A stretch of 64,000 nucleotides of DNA from Winogradskyella sp. Its GTDB lineage: Bacteria > Bacteroidota > Bacteroidia > Flavobacteriales > Flavobacteriaceae. This document shows positions 51,886 to 60,608 of the stretch, piece by piece. The notes under the pieces were generated by a model. The model ran no database searches and was not told the origin of the DNA. It saw only the letters and a program-made list of their open reading frames with translations. How positions within the stretch are numbered: the stretch's first letter is position 1; each line of letters begins with the position of its first letter. The DNA is taken from positions 124,001-188,000 of the forward strand of contig NZ_JABSSU010000006.1 in NCBI RefSeq assembly GCF_013213835.1. Direction: 5' to 3'. The position numbers were made by a program, and so were the translations under genes.

Positions 51886-52341
51886 TTATTCTCTAATTGT
51901 AAAGCCAACTGGTGCTTTAAGTTTAGTAGAGTCGTACATGTTAATGTAAATTGAAACAGTATCTTTTGAGTTTTCCCAAGTTACACGATAGTTATCTAAC
52001 ATAACACTACCAAAACCAAAGGGATCATTATCACTTTTTACAGCACAACAACTGCCAGCTCTGTAATATGAAATCTTTTCTCCATTTGGCCCGGCTAAAG
52101 CATTGAGATATCGTCTTTCATTCAATGGACCTTCAGAGTCTTTAGCGCCACCAACTTCAACCGGATTCTTTGGCGATAAACCATAGGTTTTATCTGTTGA
52201 GATTTCGGTGATTAAAAAGGTATATTGGTTTCGCAGAATCTGTGTTACATTTTTAGAAGTTCCAGTTTTTGAAGCTTGTTTTGTAGAACCACAGGCAAAT
52301 AGAAAGGTTGTTAAAACAAGCAGTAAAAGTTGCTTTTTCAT
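51886..52341 (-). CDS. Lipoprotein of the family often mislabelled 2-dehydro-3-deoxyphosphooctonate aldolase
   Basis: A 151-residue lipoprotein (LVLTTFLFACGST, C17). The motif NALAGPNGEKISYYRAGSCC is typical of a flavobacterial family that databases often call KDO-8-P aldolase. There is no TIM-barrel or KdsA motif, and the protein is far too short (KdsA is about 270 residues), so that name should not be trusted. Function unknown; envelope-located. Confidence 0.8.
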   Translation of the reverse strand: MKKQLLLLVLTTFLFACGSTKQASKTGTSKNVTQILRNQYTFLITEISTDKTYGLSPKNPVEVGGAKDSEGPLNERRYLNALAGPNGEKISYYRAGSCCAVKSDNDPFGFGSVMLDNYRVTWENSKDTVSIYINMYDSTKLKAPVGFTIRE

Positions 52342-52468
52342 GAATTGATTTAAAATTATTGATGTTTGATTTAGTGGTTGTTAACTTTTATAGTTAAATA
52401 TTGTTGTTTTAGGTTATTTTGATTTATAATTAGAGAATGATGCATATTGTCTACTTCAAAGGCTCACT

Positions 52469-53119
52469 TTATTCATGCTGAAGTTTCTCTCTTCCTTTAA
52501 AAACATTACTTATTTCAAAGTAATATACTTTTTCTTCTTCGTTTTCATTTTTAACGACCATTTTGTCGCAGAGACCTCCATTGTAATCAATACTTTGTTC
52601 ACTAAGATCTACACCAATCATATCTAAGATAAAATACTCTTCAGAAACTTGAATTACAGACCAAGCCGTTTCACAGGATTTTCCATCTCCACTATTTATA
52701 ATAGACATTAATAGTCCAAATTGGATTGTTTTATATTTTTTAGCGTTTACAGTATCTCCTAAAACTTCATAGGTTTGTCTTAATATTTTATGAGCAATCA
52801 TGCTTGTGTAATCAATAGTCAGCATTTTTTTTGTTGTCATAACAATGCTGTCATATTTCAATTCAGACATGAGGCGATACATGTCTTTTTTTAAGCTTCT
52901 AAATTCTGAACTTTTTTTAGCTGCTACTTTAAATTGTTCACTTTCTAGAAAACTTTCTCTAAAAGTCTTATAGTCAATATCAGTATCACCATCTTCAAGC
53001 TTTTGAATTGTTTTACTGTAGTCATCGTCAAATTCGGGTATTTTTATTTCAGTCTCCGTTTGTGCAAATGCAATGCTGAAATTGAATATTATTAGTAGAA
53101 TATAACACTGTTTATTCAT
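52469..53119 (-). CDS. DUF4919 domain protein
   Basis: A 216-residue secreted protein with signal peptide (about 1-19, FNFSIAFAQ). DUF4919 pattern: YKTFRESFLES, MTTKKMLTIDYTSMIAHKIL, and the SCETAWSVIQVSEEYFILDM stretch. Function unknown; predicted periplasmic. Confidence 0.8.
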   Translation of the reverse strand: MNKQCYILLIIFNFSIAFAQTETEIKIPEFDDDYSKTIQKLEDGDTDIDYKTFRESFLESEQFKVAAKKSSEFRSLKKDMYRLMSELKYDSIVMTTKKMLTIDYTSMIAHKILRQTYEVLGDTVNAKKYKTIQFGLLMSIINSGDGKSCETAWSVIQVSEEYFILDMIGVDLSEQSIDYNGGLCDKMVVKNENEEEKVYYFEISNVFKGREKLQHE

Positions 53120-53256
53120 ATTTTGAGATTTTTATGGTTTAATTGTATGGTTTAGTAATTTACGTTTACTCGACAGGTCTTGTTCCAAAGGTCTCTAAAT
53201 CAAATTAAAAAAAATTTCTCACAATAATTATTATAAGGATAATTAGTTATAAACAA

Positions 53257-53317
53257 ATAGGCATTGCGTATATCTGACTTACTAACTTATTCTTTTTTAG
53301 ATATACACAATGCCTAT
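53257..53317 (-). terminator. Long hairpin terminating the PEP carboxylase transcript
   Basis: ATAGGCATTG (53257-53266) pairs with CAATGCCTAT (53308-53317), then a C-A mismatch, then GTATATCT (53268-53275) pairs with AGATATAC (53299-53306). About 18 paired bases. It lies 48 bases beyond the minus-strand PEP carboxylase stop and is followed on that strand by a T-rich stretch. Confidence 0.7.
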
Positions 53318-53364
53318 AAAATGGTTGGTTAATCTACACCAACCGTGCTATTAATACAATGGCA

Positions 53365-56070
53365 TCAACCTGTACTTTTTAAACCACCAGATAAGGCATT
53401 TACCAATAACAATAATTGTAATAGGTATTTGGCCTTAAGTTCGGCATCAGCTTCATCTAAATCGCGCCATTTAATCAAGTACTCTAATTGTATTTTATGT
53501 AAGATTTTTAAGGCGTCGTTACGTAGTTTTATATTTTCTAGTTTAGAGACACGTCTTGTATGTACTGAGCCTTCTGTAATGGTTTCAATCTTATCTAAGC
53601 CGGTTTGGTAATCGTTAAGAATTAAATTCATAAGTTCTGCACGTGTTTTAGTATCATCTAACTGTGCTGCAAAGGCATTCATTACGTCAGTATCAGAGTT
53701 TAAAAGATTGGTTTCTATCTGTATTAAACTGTACTTCATAAACGCCCAATCGTTATATAAACTGGTCAGCTTTTTAAAATCTTCTGGGTATTGCTTTTCA
53801 AACTCACCTAAAGCAGTACCAATTCCAAACCAACCACTAATGTTAAAGCGCGACTGGCTCCAGCTAAATACCCAAGGAATAGATCTAAGATCATCAATGC
53901 TACGTTGCCCTGTACGACGTGCTGGTCGAGACCCAATTTTACTTTGTTCTAAAACATCTATTGGTGTGGCTTTAGAGTAGAAGTTGATAAACTTGGGATG
54001 ATCTAATAACTTTCTGTATGTGCCTCTAGCCAAGTCTACCAAACGATCCATCATTTCGTATAAAGCTTCGTTTTTGGTATCTGGTAATGACTTTAAGGTT
54101 TGTCTTGCTGTGCCGGCTACAAACATTTCGAGATTGTAAGTGGCTGTTAATCGGTTAGCAAACTGGTTAGCAATAGTTTCACCTTGTACTGTCATTTTAA
54201 TATGACCACTCATAGAGCCTGGTGGCATACTGTCTAAGAAACGGTGAATTTTTCCACCACCACGACTAATGGTACCACCACGACCATGGAAGAAATATAG
54301 TTTTACACCAAGTGCATCACCAACTTTGGTGAGGTTTTCTTCGGCTTTATAGATATTCCAACGACTCGTTAAAATACCACCATCTTTATTACTATCGCTG
54401 TAACCCAACATGACTTCTTGTGAAAAGTTTGGATTAGTTTCGCGTTGTTTTTTTAACATCGGATGGTTTAAGAAATCGGTAAGAATTTCTGGACCTGCTA
54501 TAAGATCGTCAATAGTTTCTAATAATGGTACTACTGGTAAGTTAGTGTCTTGTAACCCAACTTCTCTTAAGAACAGATAGACAACTAATAAATCACTAAG
54601 GCTACGCGTCATACTTACAATAATAGAACCAATACCATCGGTACCATATTTAGTGACATAGTTTTTAACTTCACGCATGTAACCAAGTACGTTATCGGCT
54701 TCTGGGCCACAAGATATACCAGTTACCAAAAATGGACGTTTGCTTTGTAATTCTGCATTAATAAAAGCCAAACGTTTGTCTTCATCCCAGCTCGCATAGT
54801 CAAAATCTTCATAACCAGAAGCAGTTAAAATTTGGCTAATGGCTTTTTCATGGTATGCACTATTATTCCTAATGTCTAGCTTTGCTAAATGAAATCCAAA
54901 ACACTGCACCAAACGTTCTATCGGGAATAACCATTGCTTAGCTAAGCGTGTGGCATCCATATCTATTAAAATGGTACGCAGTTGCTTAAGTTCTTGCAGT
55001 AAGTCATCTGCAGAATTAAAGCGTCCTGCTTTGTTATCGTCTTTAATGGTATATTTTAAACGTAATAACAACAGATTCACATACTGACGTAGCGGTTCTG
55101 ATGGGTTACGATTAATGGCTTTTTGTCCATCTTTACCATACAATTCTGCTTGTGCTTCTATATGGTCTAAAACCTTTTGCGGCACTGCATTTTGGTAAAT
55201 TGAAAAACTCAGTTTAGATGCTAAGTTTATCATTTGCTCTTGTATCATTTTTAATGCCGATTGGCGATGATATTGTAGGGTAGAGGCAGTGAATTCTGGT
55301 TTTACAAACGGGTGACCATCGCGGTCTCCACCAACCCAGCTTCCGAATTGAATCATCGGAAATTGTTCTGGCCATTCTAATAATTCTGGTGTGTAGCCTT
55401 GGTCTTTCCATGCATTAATTATTCTCTGATCTGATAATTGTACAGCTTCTGGGAAGACATTTACAAAGTAATGCATCAGGTTGTTGCGTTCGTCTTCAAG
55501 GCGTGGTTTTTGTAAATAGATTTCACCTGTTCTCCACCAACGTTCCATTAAACTGATGATTTCTTCTTTAAGTTCTTGCTGCTCAGACGTTGACCAGTTT
55601 GGGTTTTCTTTTTTCACCATTAATAAATACAATTCACGGTGAATGTCTAAAACCGTTAAACGTTTCGCTTCTGTTGGGTGCGCAGTAAGTACAGGTACCA
55701 CTTTAACGTCACGTAGTTTTTTAGCAATCTCTTTTTCGTCTATGCCATCGGCTTTCCATTGGTGTAAAGTTTCTCCCCAAGAACCACGAGTAGATTCTAA
55801 ACCAAATTGAGTTTCGGTTTTTCTACGGTATTGGGTAGCTGAAAGTTCTTCGGCAATGTTTAACAACTCAAAACACATGCCTATGGCTTGCGTGAGGTTT
55901 TCGTTTGTGAATGCGGTTTTGTCTGAAGTGGTACCGTTTTCAAATGGTAAAGCACCAGCAATATCGCCTTTATCTATAGAAACGAGCATTTCCTTAAACA
56001 AGGAAACCAAATAATGAAATTCGGTTTGAATTTTCTCGAGTCCTTCGTTTTGAATGATTTCTTTTGACAT
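53365..56070 (-). CDS. ppc: Phosphoenolpyruvate carboxylase
   Basis: A 901-residue enzyme with standard motifs: VVPVLTAHPTEAKR (catalytic His), FHGRGGTISRGGG, LGYSDSNKDGG and RPARRTGQRSIDDLRSIPWV. It adds bicarbonate to PEP to give oxaloacetate and feeds the TCA cycle. Normal length (850-900). A GAACTTTG -7-like box lies at 56146-56153 on this strand, about 76 bases upstream, and a strong hairpin follows. Confidence 0.95.
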   Translation of the reverse strand: MSKEIIQNEGLEKIQTEFHYLVSLFKEMLVSIDKGDIAGALPFENGTTSDKTAFTNENLTQAIGMCFELLNIAEELSATQYRRKTETQFGLESTRGSWGETLHQWKADGIDEKEIAKKLRDVKVVPVLTAHPTEAKRLTVLDIHRELYLLMVKKENPNWSTSEQQELKEEIISLMERWWRTGEIYLQKPRLEDERNNLMHYFVNVFPEAVQLSDQRIINAWKDQGYTPELLEWPEQFPMIQFGSWVGGDRDGHPFVKPEFTASTLQYHRQSALKMIQEQMINLASKLSFSIYQNAVPQKVLDHIEAQAELYGKDGQKAINRNPSEPLRQYVNLLLLRLKYTIKDDNKAGRFNSADDLLQELKQLRTILIDMDATRLAKQWLFPIERLVQCFGFHLAKLDIRNNSAYHEKAISQILTASGYEDFDYASWDEDKRLAFINAELQSKRPFLVTGISCGPEADNVLGYMREVKNYVTKYGTDGIGSIIVSMTRSLSDLLVVYLFLREVGLQDTNLPVVPLLETIDDLIAGPEILTDFLNHPMLKKQRETNPNFSQEVMLGYSDSNKDGGILTSRWNIYKAEENLTKVGDALGVKLYFFHGRGGTISRGGGKIHRFLDSMPPGSMSGHIKMTVQGETIANQFANRLTATYNLEMFVAGTARQTLKSLPDTKNEALYEMMDRLVDLARGTYRKLLDHPKFINFYSKATPIDVLEQSKIGSRPARRTGQRSIDDLRSIPWVFSWSQSRFNISGWFGIGTALGEFEKQYPEDFKKLTSLYNDWAFMKYSLIQIETNLLNSDTDVMNAFAAQLDDTKTRAELMNLILNDYQTGLDKIETITEGSVHTRRVSKLENIKLRNDALKILHKIQLEYLIKWRDLDEADAELKAKYLLQLLLLVNALSGGLKSTG

Positions 56071-56564
56071 ATTCTTATCTTAATTGATGGATTCTTTTTT
56101 AGTTTGCTCTAAAGCATTTCAATATTATGTTGCGTTTTATTGGTTCAAAGTTCTCGTTTAAAAGTTGTCATTTTTATGACTATTGTCATAATTCTCTGAG
56201 ACGGCATTTACGAAAACGTTGTAAACTGAAAATTTTAACTTTTTATCACATTTTTTCTTTTGAATACTTTACTGTGACCTCTTTTTTTTGAATAAAACTA
56301 GGAACCAAACTTCAGTATTTCTACAAATTAGATATTACGATATCTTTAAATTTTTGAATAGGTCTTTACTACTGATGCCTGTAATATTTTCAAGAGGTTT
56401 GAAAAGCTCAAGAAGTTGAGGCGTACACTACTTACCACTCATCGAACAATAATGGTGTTTCATCGATACCAAAAATGGATTAAGCGAAATTAATCTATAC
56501 TCATTCCGGTAATTTGTTTTTTTGTAGGAATACCGCGTAAGTAGATAACCTCAAATCTAGCTAC
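56071..56564. other. Intergenic gap of about 490 bases between divergent genes
   Basis: No gene seen. It should hold promoters for PEP carboxylase (GAACTTTG at 56146-56153, minus strand) and for the LruC pair. AGATAT-TACG-ATATCT (56330-56345) is a perfect inverted repeat, possibly an operator. Confidence 0.5.
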
Positions 56565-56978
56565 ATGAAAACAAATGTTTTTAAGGTATTAAGCTTCACA
56601 GTCTTTACTTTTCTTTCAGCAGTGTCTTGTGAAATGCCAGAAGACACAACCAGTGATGTTGACACAAACATTCCCCAAAAATTTACTGATATAGAAGCCA
56701 ACAGTGATTTTAATTGGTCCACTGCCAAGAATTATACCATTCATATTGCTGGTGTGCCATTAGGCTCAGGTGAGAAAAGGCAATTTTTAGTTAAAACAGA
56801 AGATGATAAGGTCATTCGAAAAATGAATGTAGCAATATCTGAAGACTTTTCTATTAATATCCGTGTTCAGTCCAAAATAGAAACATTGATTTTATCTTGG
56901 GCAAATTTTGAAAAAGAGATCACTCTTGGAGCTAACAATACCATTAATTTCACCTTTCTTGAATTGGGCAATTTATAA
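56565..56978 (+). CDS. Small lipoprotein upstream of the LruC protein
   Basis: A 137-residue lipoprotein (LSAVSCEMPED). The FDWSTAKNYTIHIAGVPLG-like stretch (here DFNWSTAKNYTIHIAGVP) resembles the N-terminal region of LruC-domain proteins, so the two adjacent genes may form a pair. Function unknown; cell-surface location likely. The LruC gene begins 29 bases downstream. Confidence 0.7.
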   Translation: MKTNVFKVLSFTVFTFLSAVSCEMPEDTTSDVDTNIPQKFTDIEANSDFNWSTAKNYTIHIAGVPLGSGEKRQFLVKTEDDKVIRKMNVAISEDFSINIRVQSKIETLILSWANFEKEITLGANNTINFTFLELGNL

Positions 56979-57007
56979 TACACTTAATTTAATTCATATA
57001 TCTACAG

Positions 57008-58402
57008 ATGAAAAAAATAATACTTTCACTCTCAATTTGCGTCTTATTTTCCTCAAGTCTTTTTCCTCAAGTAGTTAATGATTTTGAGGGTGGTGATGAG
57101 GATTCCTACACATCTGATTGTTGGGAGTTTAACGGTGTCTTTTTTGATGATAGTAATAGCATTGGAACTTATGCAATGTCAACTGGGCCATTAACTGATG
57201 ATGCTGGTGTGTACAGTATTATAACACCATGGGTAGATATTCCAACTAATGGTGTAGTATCCTTTAAAACAGGTTTAATAAATAGCAACTTCGGAAGCGA
57301 CGAAAACAACGCTAAAGAACTATCTGTATTTCTTTTAAGTGAAGATAGCTTTACTCCACTTTTATTAGATGAAAAATATACAACATCCGAGTTACAAGAT
57401 AAGTCTATTCAGATTCCTACAACAGGATTACATCGTTTACAGTTTGTTTGGTATGGTAAGGGTAGCAGTAATAGAGCAGTTTTAGATGACCTTTCTATTA
57501 GTGGAGAATTATCTTCAGATCCATGTGAGGAAGATATCACCGATTCAGACGGTGATACGGTTCCGGACGATGAAGATGATTATCCGGATGATCCTAACAA
57601 GGCATATGATAATTTTTATCCTGGTGAAAACAGTTTCAATACACTAGCATATGAAGATTTATGGCCGTCTCAAGGTGATTATGATTTTAACGATTTGGTT
57701 GTAGATTATCGTTTTAATGAAATTACCAATGCCAATAATGCTGTGGTCGAAATAGTTGCGGTATTTTACGTAAGAGCCGTTGGAGGTTCTTTTGATAATG
57801 GCTTTGCCATTCAATTTGATGATTTATTGCCATCAGATATTGCATTTGTAAATGGACAAGCAATTACAGGTAATCTCTATAATATCGACGCCAATGGTAC
57901 AGAAGCAAATCAGACTAAAGCTGTAATACCCGTTTTTGATAGTGCTGAGAATGTCATCAATAGAGTAGGTGGTTCTATGTATAATACCATACCAACTAAT
58001 GGTACTGGAATTTCAGATACCATAACAATGGTCATAGGATTAAGCTCGCCAAAAGCATTTGTAGGATACGCGCCATATAATCCATTTTTAATTAAGAATC
58101 AACAACGCAATATCGAAGTACATTTAGCGGATAAGGTGCCAACGGATTTAATAGATGTAGAATTATTAGGAACAAATAACGATGATTCAAATCCTGGATT
58201 AGGAAAGTATTATAAAAATGTAAACAATCTACCATGGGCTTTAGATGTAGCGTCGACTTTTGAATATCCAATAGAGAATGCCGATATCATAGATGCTTAT
58301 TTAAATTTTGAATTATGGGCGCAATCTAATGGTACAAACTTTACAGATTGGTATACAAACACCACATCCGAATACCGAAATAGTGCTCTAATTTTTCAAT
58401 AA
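57008..58402 (+). CDS. LruC-domain secreted protein
   Basis: A 464-residue secreted protein. A signal peptide (about 1-20) is followed by a choice-of-anchor-type beta domain (22-165), then a thrombospondin-type-3 calcium-binding segment (DSDGDTVPDDEDDYPDDPNK) and the LruC core (WPSQGDYDFNDLVVDYRFNE) to the end. LruC proteins are large surface proteins of Bacteroidota and Leptospira of uncertain role. Co-transcribed with the small lipoprotein. Confidence 0.85.
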   Translation: MKKIILSLSICVLFSSSLFPQVVNDFEGGDEDSYTSDCWEFNGVFFDDSNSIGTYAMSTGPLTDDAGVYSIITPWVDIPTNGVVSFKTGLINSNFGSDENNAKELSVFLLSEDSFTPLLLDEKYTTSELQDKSIQIPTTGLHRLQFVWYGKGSSNRAVLDDLSISGELSSDPCEEDITDSDGDTVPDDEDDYPDDPNKAYDNFYPGENSFNTLAYEDLWPSQGDYDFNDLVVDYRFNEITNANNAVVEIVAVFYVRAVGGSFDNGFAIQFDDLLPSDIAFVNGQAITGNLYNIDANGTEANQTKAVIPVFDSAENVINRVGGSMYNTIPTNGTGISDTITMVIGLSSPKAFVGYAPYNPFLIKNQQRNIEVHLADKVPTDLIDVELLGTNNDDSNPGLGKYYKNVNNLPWALDVASTFEYPIENADIIDAYLNFELWAQSNGTNFTDWYTNTTSEYRNSALIFQ

Positions 58403-58457
58403 AGTTATCGAATCACAAGTGCTTTGAAGAATTCTTTTTTATATTATAGTTTTAATT

Positions 58458-59675
58458 TCATTCAGAATACATTCTTGGTATATTCCATTGGTCTTTATAA
58501 CCAAATTTCCATTCTAGTGTAGATAATTCTTCATCGGTAGAAAGGCATTTTTGTAATTCTGATAAGATGTGTTCTTTATTCATATTTTGACCAATAAAAA
58601 CAATTTCATTTTTACGATCTCCAAAAGTCTTATCCCAATTTTCTTCAATAATATCCTGATTTTCAAAATATGATGGATATTGAATACGTTTTTTAATAGG
58701 AATGCTGCTCCACCAGACACCAGCGCTATGAGCTTTTAGAGATCCACCAGCTTGTCCCCATATGAGTGCTTGCTCTGATCTTGAAGCTAACCAAAATAAA
58801 CCCTTGCTTCTTATAATGGTTTCAGGGAAATCATGTACAAAGTAATAGAAACGTATAGGGTCAAACGGTCTACGAGATTTAAAAACAAATGATGAAATAC
58901 CATATTCTTCAGTTTCTGGTGTGTGCTCATCCTTTTGAAGTTCTTCAATCCAACCCGCATTTTGTTCTGCTTCGTCATAATTGAATAAACCTGTATTTAG
59001 TATGTGTTTAGGAGACACTTTACTGTATGATGATTCTATAATTTGTGCTGTTGCGTTCATAGTTTTTATCGCACCCTTTAGCTTTTTTAGATGTTCTGGT
59101 GATACCAAATCAGTTTTGTTTAAAACAATAACATTGGCAAATTCAACCTGATCGGCTAACAAATCTGCAATAGTTCTAAAATCTTCATCCATATCGGTGA
59201 GATTTCTATCCATTAACTTTTCTGGACTTCCAAAATCATTAAAGAAATTGAAGGCATCTACCACAGTGACCATAGTGTCTATGTAGCTAAATCGTGACAA
59301 ATCAATACCATTAGCTTCATCTACAAAAGTAAAAGTTTGTGCTACAGGCACAGGTTCACTAATACCAGTACTTTCAATAAGTAAATAGTCAAAACGATTT
59401 TCTTTAGCCAAGCGTTCTACTTCAACCATTAAGTCTTCTCGCAACGTACAACAAATACAACCATTGCTCATTTCTACCAACTTTTCTTCAGTTCTAGAAA
59501 GAGTGTTTTCGTTTTTGACCAGCTCTGCATCTACATTAACTTCGCTCATGTCATTTACAATAACGGCAACTTTTAAGCCTTCTTTATTATGAAGTATGTG
59601 ATTAAGTAATGTAGTTTTACCAGCTCCAAGAAATCCGCTTAAAACTGTAACTGGTAGTTTTTTTTCTTCAATCAT
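58458..59675 (-). CDS. zigA: CobW-type GTP-binding zinc chaperone (ZigA-like)
   Basis: A 405-residue COG0523 GTPase: P-loop [16 protein letters not shown], the metal-binding motif GCICC in [18 protein letters not shown] at the guanine site and a CobW C-terminal domain. ZigA-type members deliver zinc to client proteins during zinc shortage. It is 40 bases downstream of a DUF1826 gene, the typical partner in Zur regulons, on the same strand. Confidence 0.85.
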   Translation of the reverse strand: MIEEKKLPVTVLSGFLGAGKTTLLNHILHNKEGLKVAVIVNDMSEVNVDAELVKNENTLSRTEEKLVEMSNGCICCTLREDLMVEVERLAKENRFDYLLIESTGISEPVPVAQTFTFVDEANGIDLSRFSYIDTMVTVVDAFNFFNDFGSPEKLMDRNLTDMDEDFRTIADLLADQVEFANVIVLNKTDLVSPEHLKKLKGAIKTMNATAQIIESSYSKVSPKHILNTGLFNYDEAEQNAGWIEELQKDEHTPETEEYGISSFVFKSRRPFDPIRFYYFVHDFPETIIRSKGLFWLASRSEQALIWGQAGGSLKAHSAGVWWSSIPIKKRIQYPSYFENQDIIEENWDKTFGDRKNEIVFIGQNMNKEHILSELQKCLSTDEELSTLEWKFGYKDQWNIPRMYSE

Positions 59676-59715
59676 ATTTTTTTCTTCAATAAATTAGTTC
59701 GTCTTACGAATGGTG

Positions 59716-60336
59716 TTATTCGGTAAGAACATCAATTCTTAATAGTAATCTACATATACCTTTCTTTTTAATTTCAGGGCTTTTATGTATAATAGGTTTA
59801 GTGTTATTGGGATATTTCGACCCCTTTAGAATGATTACAGATCCAGGCTGTGCTTCGCGAATATTAGTGTTGTCAATAACAATTTGATCATTACTTCCCT
59901 TAGAATTAAGTGCAATCCTATCAACATTATCATTCGGAAGCCACAGCGTACCTGGACCATTATATGTACATAGCAATCTCAAATAATTGTTATCAGCATG
60001 AAACCGTGTACACATATTATGATTTACTGATGTTAATAACAACCGAAAGTTGTCCTCGTAAGTGATTTCTCGAAATAAATGTAGGAGTTCAATGACATCT
60101 TCTTTGAAATCTACGTAATCTTCAAACTTTTTTCTGAATGTTTCTTCAATAGTAATAAAATCACCTGAGATTTCAATACTAGAAAATTGATGCTCTAGTG
60201 TTTTAATTTCTTTGTCATACAACGATGAAATATCTCTCTTGTAAACTGCAATGTTTGTTTTAGGGCTATGAATTTGAAAGAGTTGACTAGGATGTTCACC
60301 GATGATCCAACTTTGTTCTTTAGGGCTTTCAATCAT
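59716..60336 (-). CDS. DUF1826 family protein
   Basis: A 206-residue protein of DUF1826 (motifs NHNMCTRFHADNNYLRLLCT, GTLWLPNDNVDR, GSVIILKGSKYP). The HADNNYLR stretch and later His may bind metal. DUF1826 is usually encoded with a CobW-type zinc chaperone, as here, and expressed under zinc limitation. An AT-rich palindrome lies about 55 bases upstream. Confidence 0.85.
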   Translation of the reverse strand: MIESPKEQSWIIGEHPSQLFQIHSPKTNIAVYKRDISSLYDKEIKTLEHQFSSIEISGDFITIEETFRKKFEDYVDFKEDVIELLHLFREITYEDNFRLLLTSVNHNMCTRFHADNNYLRLLCTYNGPGTLWLPNDNVDRIALNSKGSNDQIVIDNTNIREAQPGSVIILKGSKYPNNTKPIIHKSPEIKKKGICRLLLRIDVLTE

Positions 60337-60390
60337 TTCTTAAGTTTTCTTATTGTAATGATCTCCTAAAGGTAACAAAATTTTATTAAT

Positions 60391-60403
60391 GCAACATAGT
60401 TGC
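60391..60403. promoter_or_regulatory. Palindrome upstream of DUF1826, possible zinc-responsive operator
   Basis: GCAAC-ATA-GTTGC is a perfect inverted repeat, flanked by TTAAT on one side and GATTAA on the other so the symmetry nearly continues. It lies about 55 bases upstream of the DUF1826/ZigA operon start. Zur sites are similar AT-rich palindromes, but the consensus in this phylum is not known to me, so assignment is inferred. Confidence 0.4.
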
Positions 60404-60608
60404 GATTAAGTGAATATAGAATCTTATCAAGAATTTATTTTTTATAATTCTCTTAATATTTTTTTGGTTTTAAATTGGCTATATTTAAAAGCTGTCGAAC
60501 TTATTTCGCGAGTAAATACCTTATAATCAAAAGGTTGTTACTTGTAAATGCAACAGCACCGACTAATAAAACTAAAAAACATATTAAACCAACCATCAAT
60601 TTTCACTC

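Noticed and set aside
53291-53310. TTTTTTAGAT match to the LysR operator arm
   Set aside because: It is one arm of the PEP carboxylase terminator hairpin, has no partner arm or -7 box in the right place and drives no gene.
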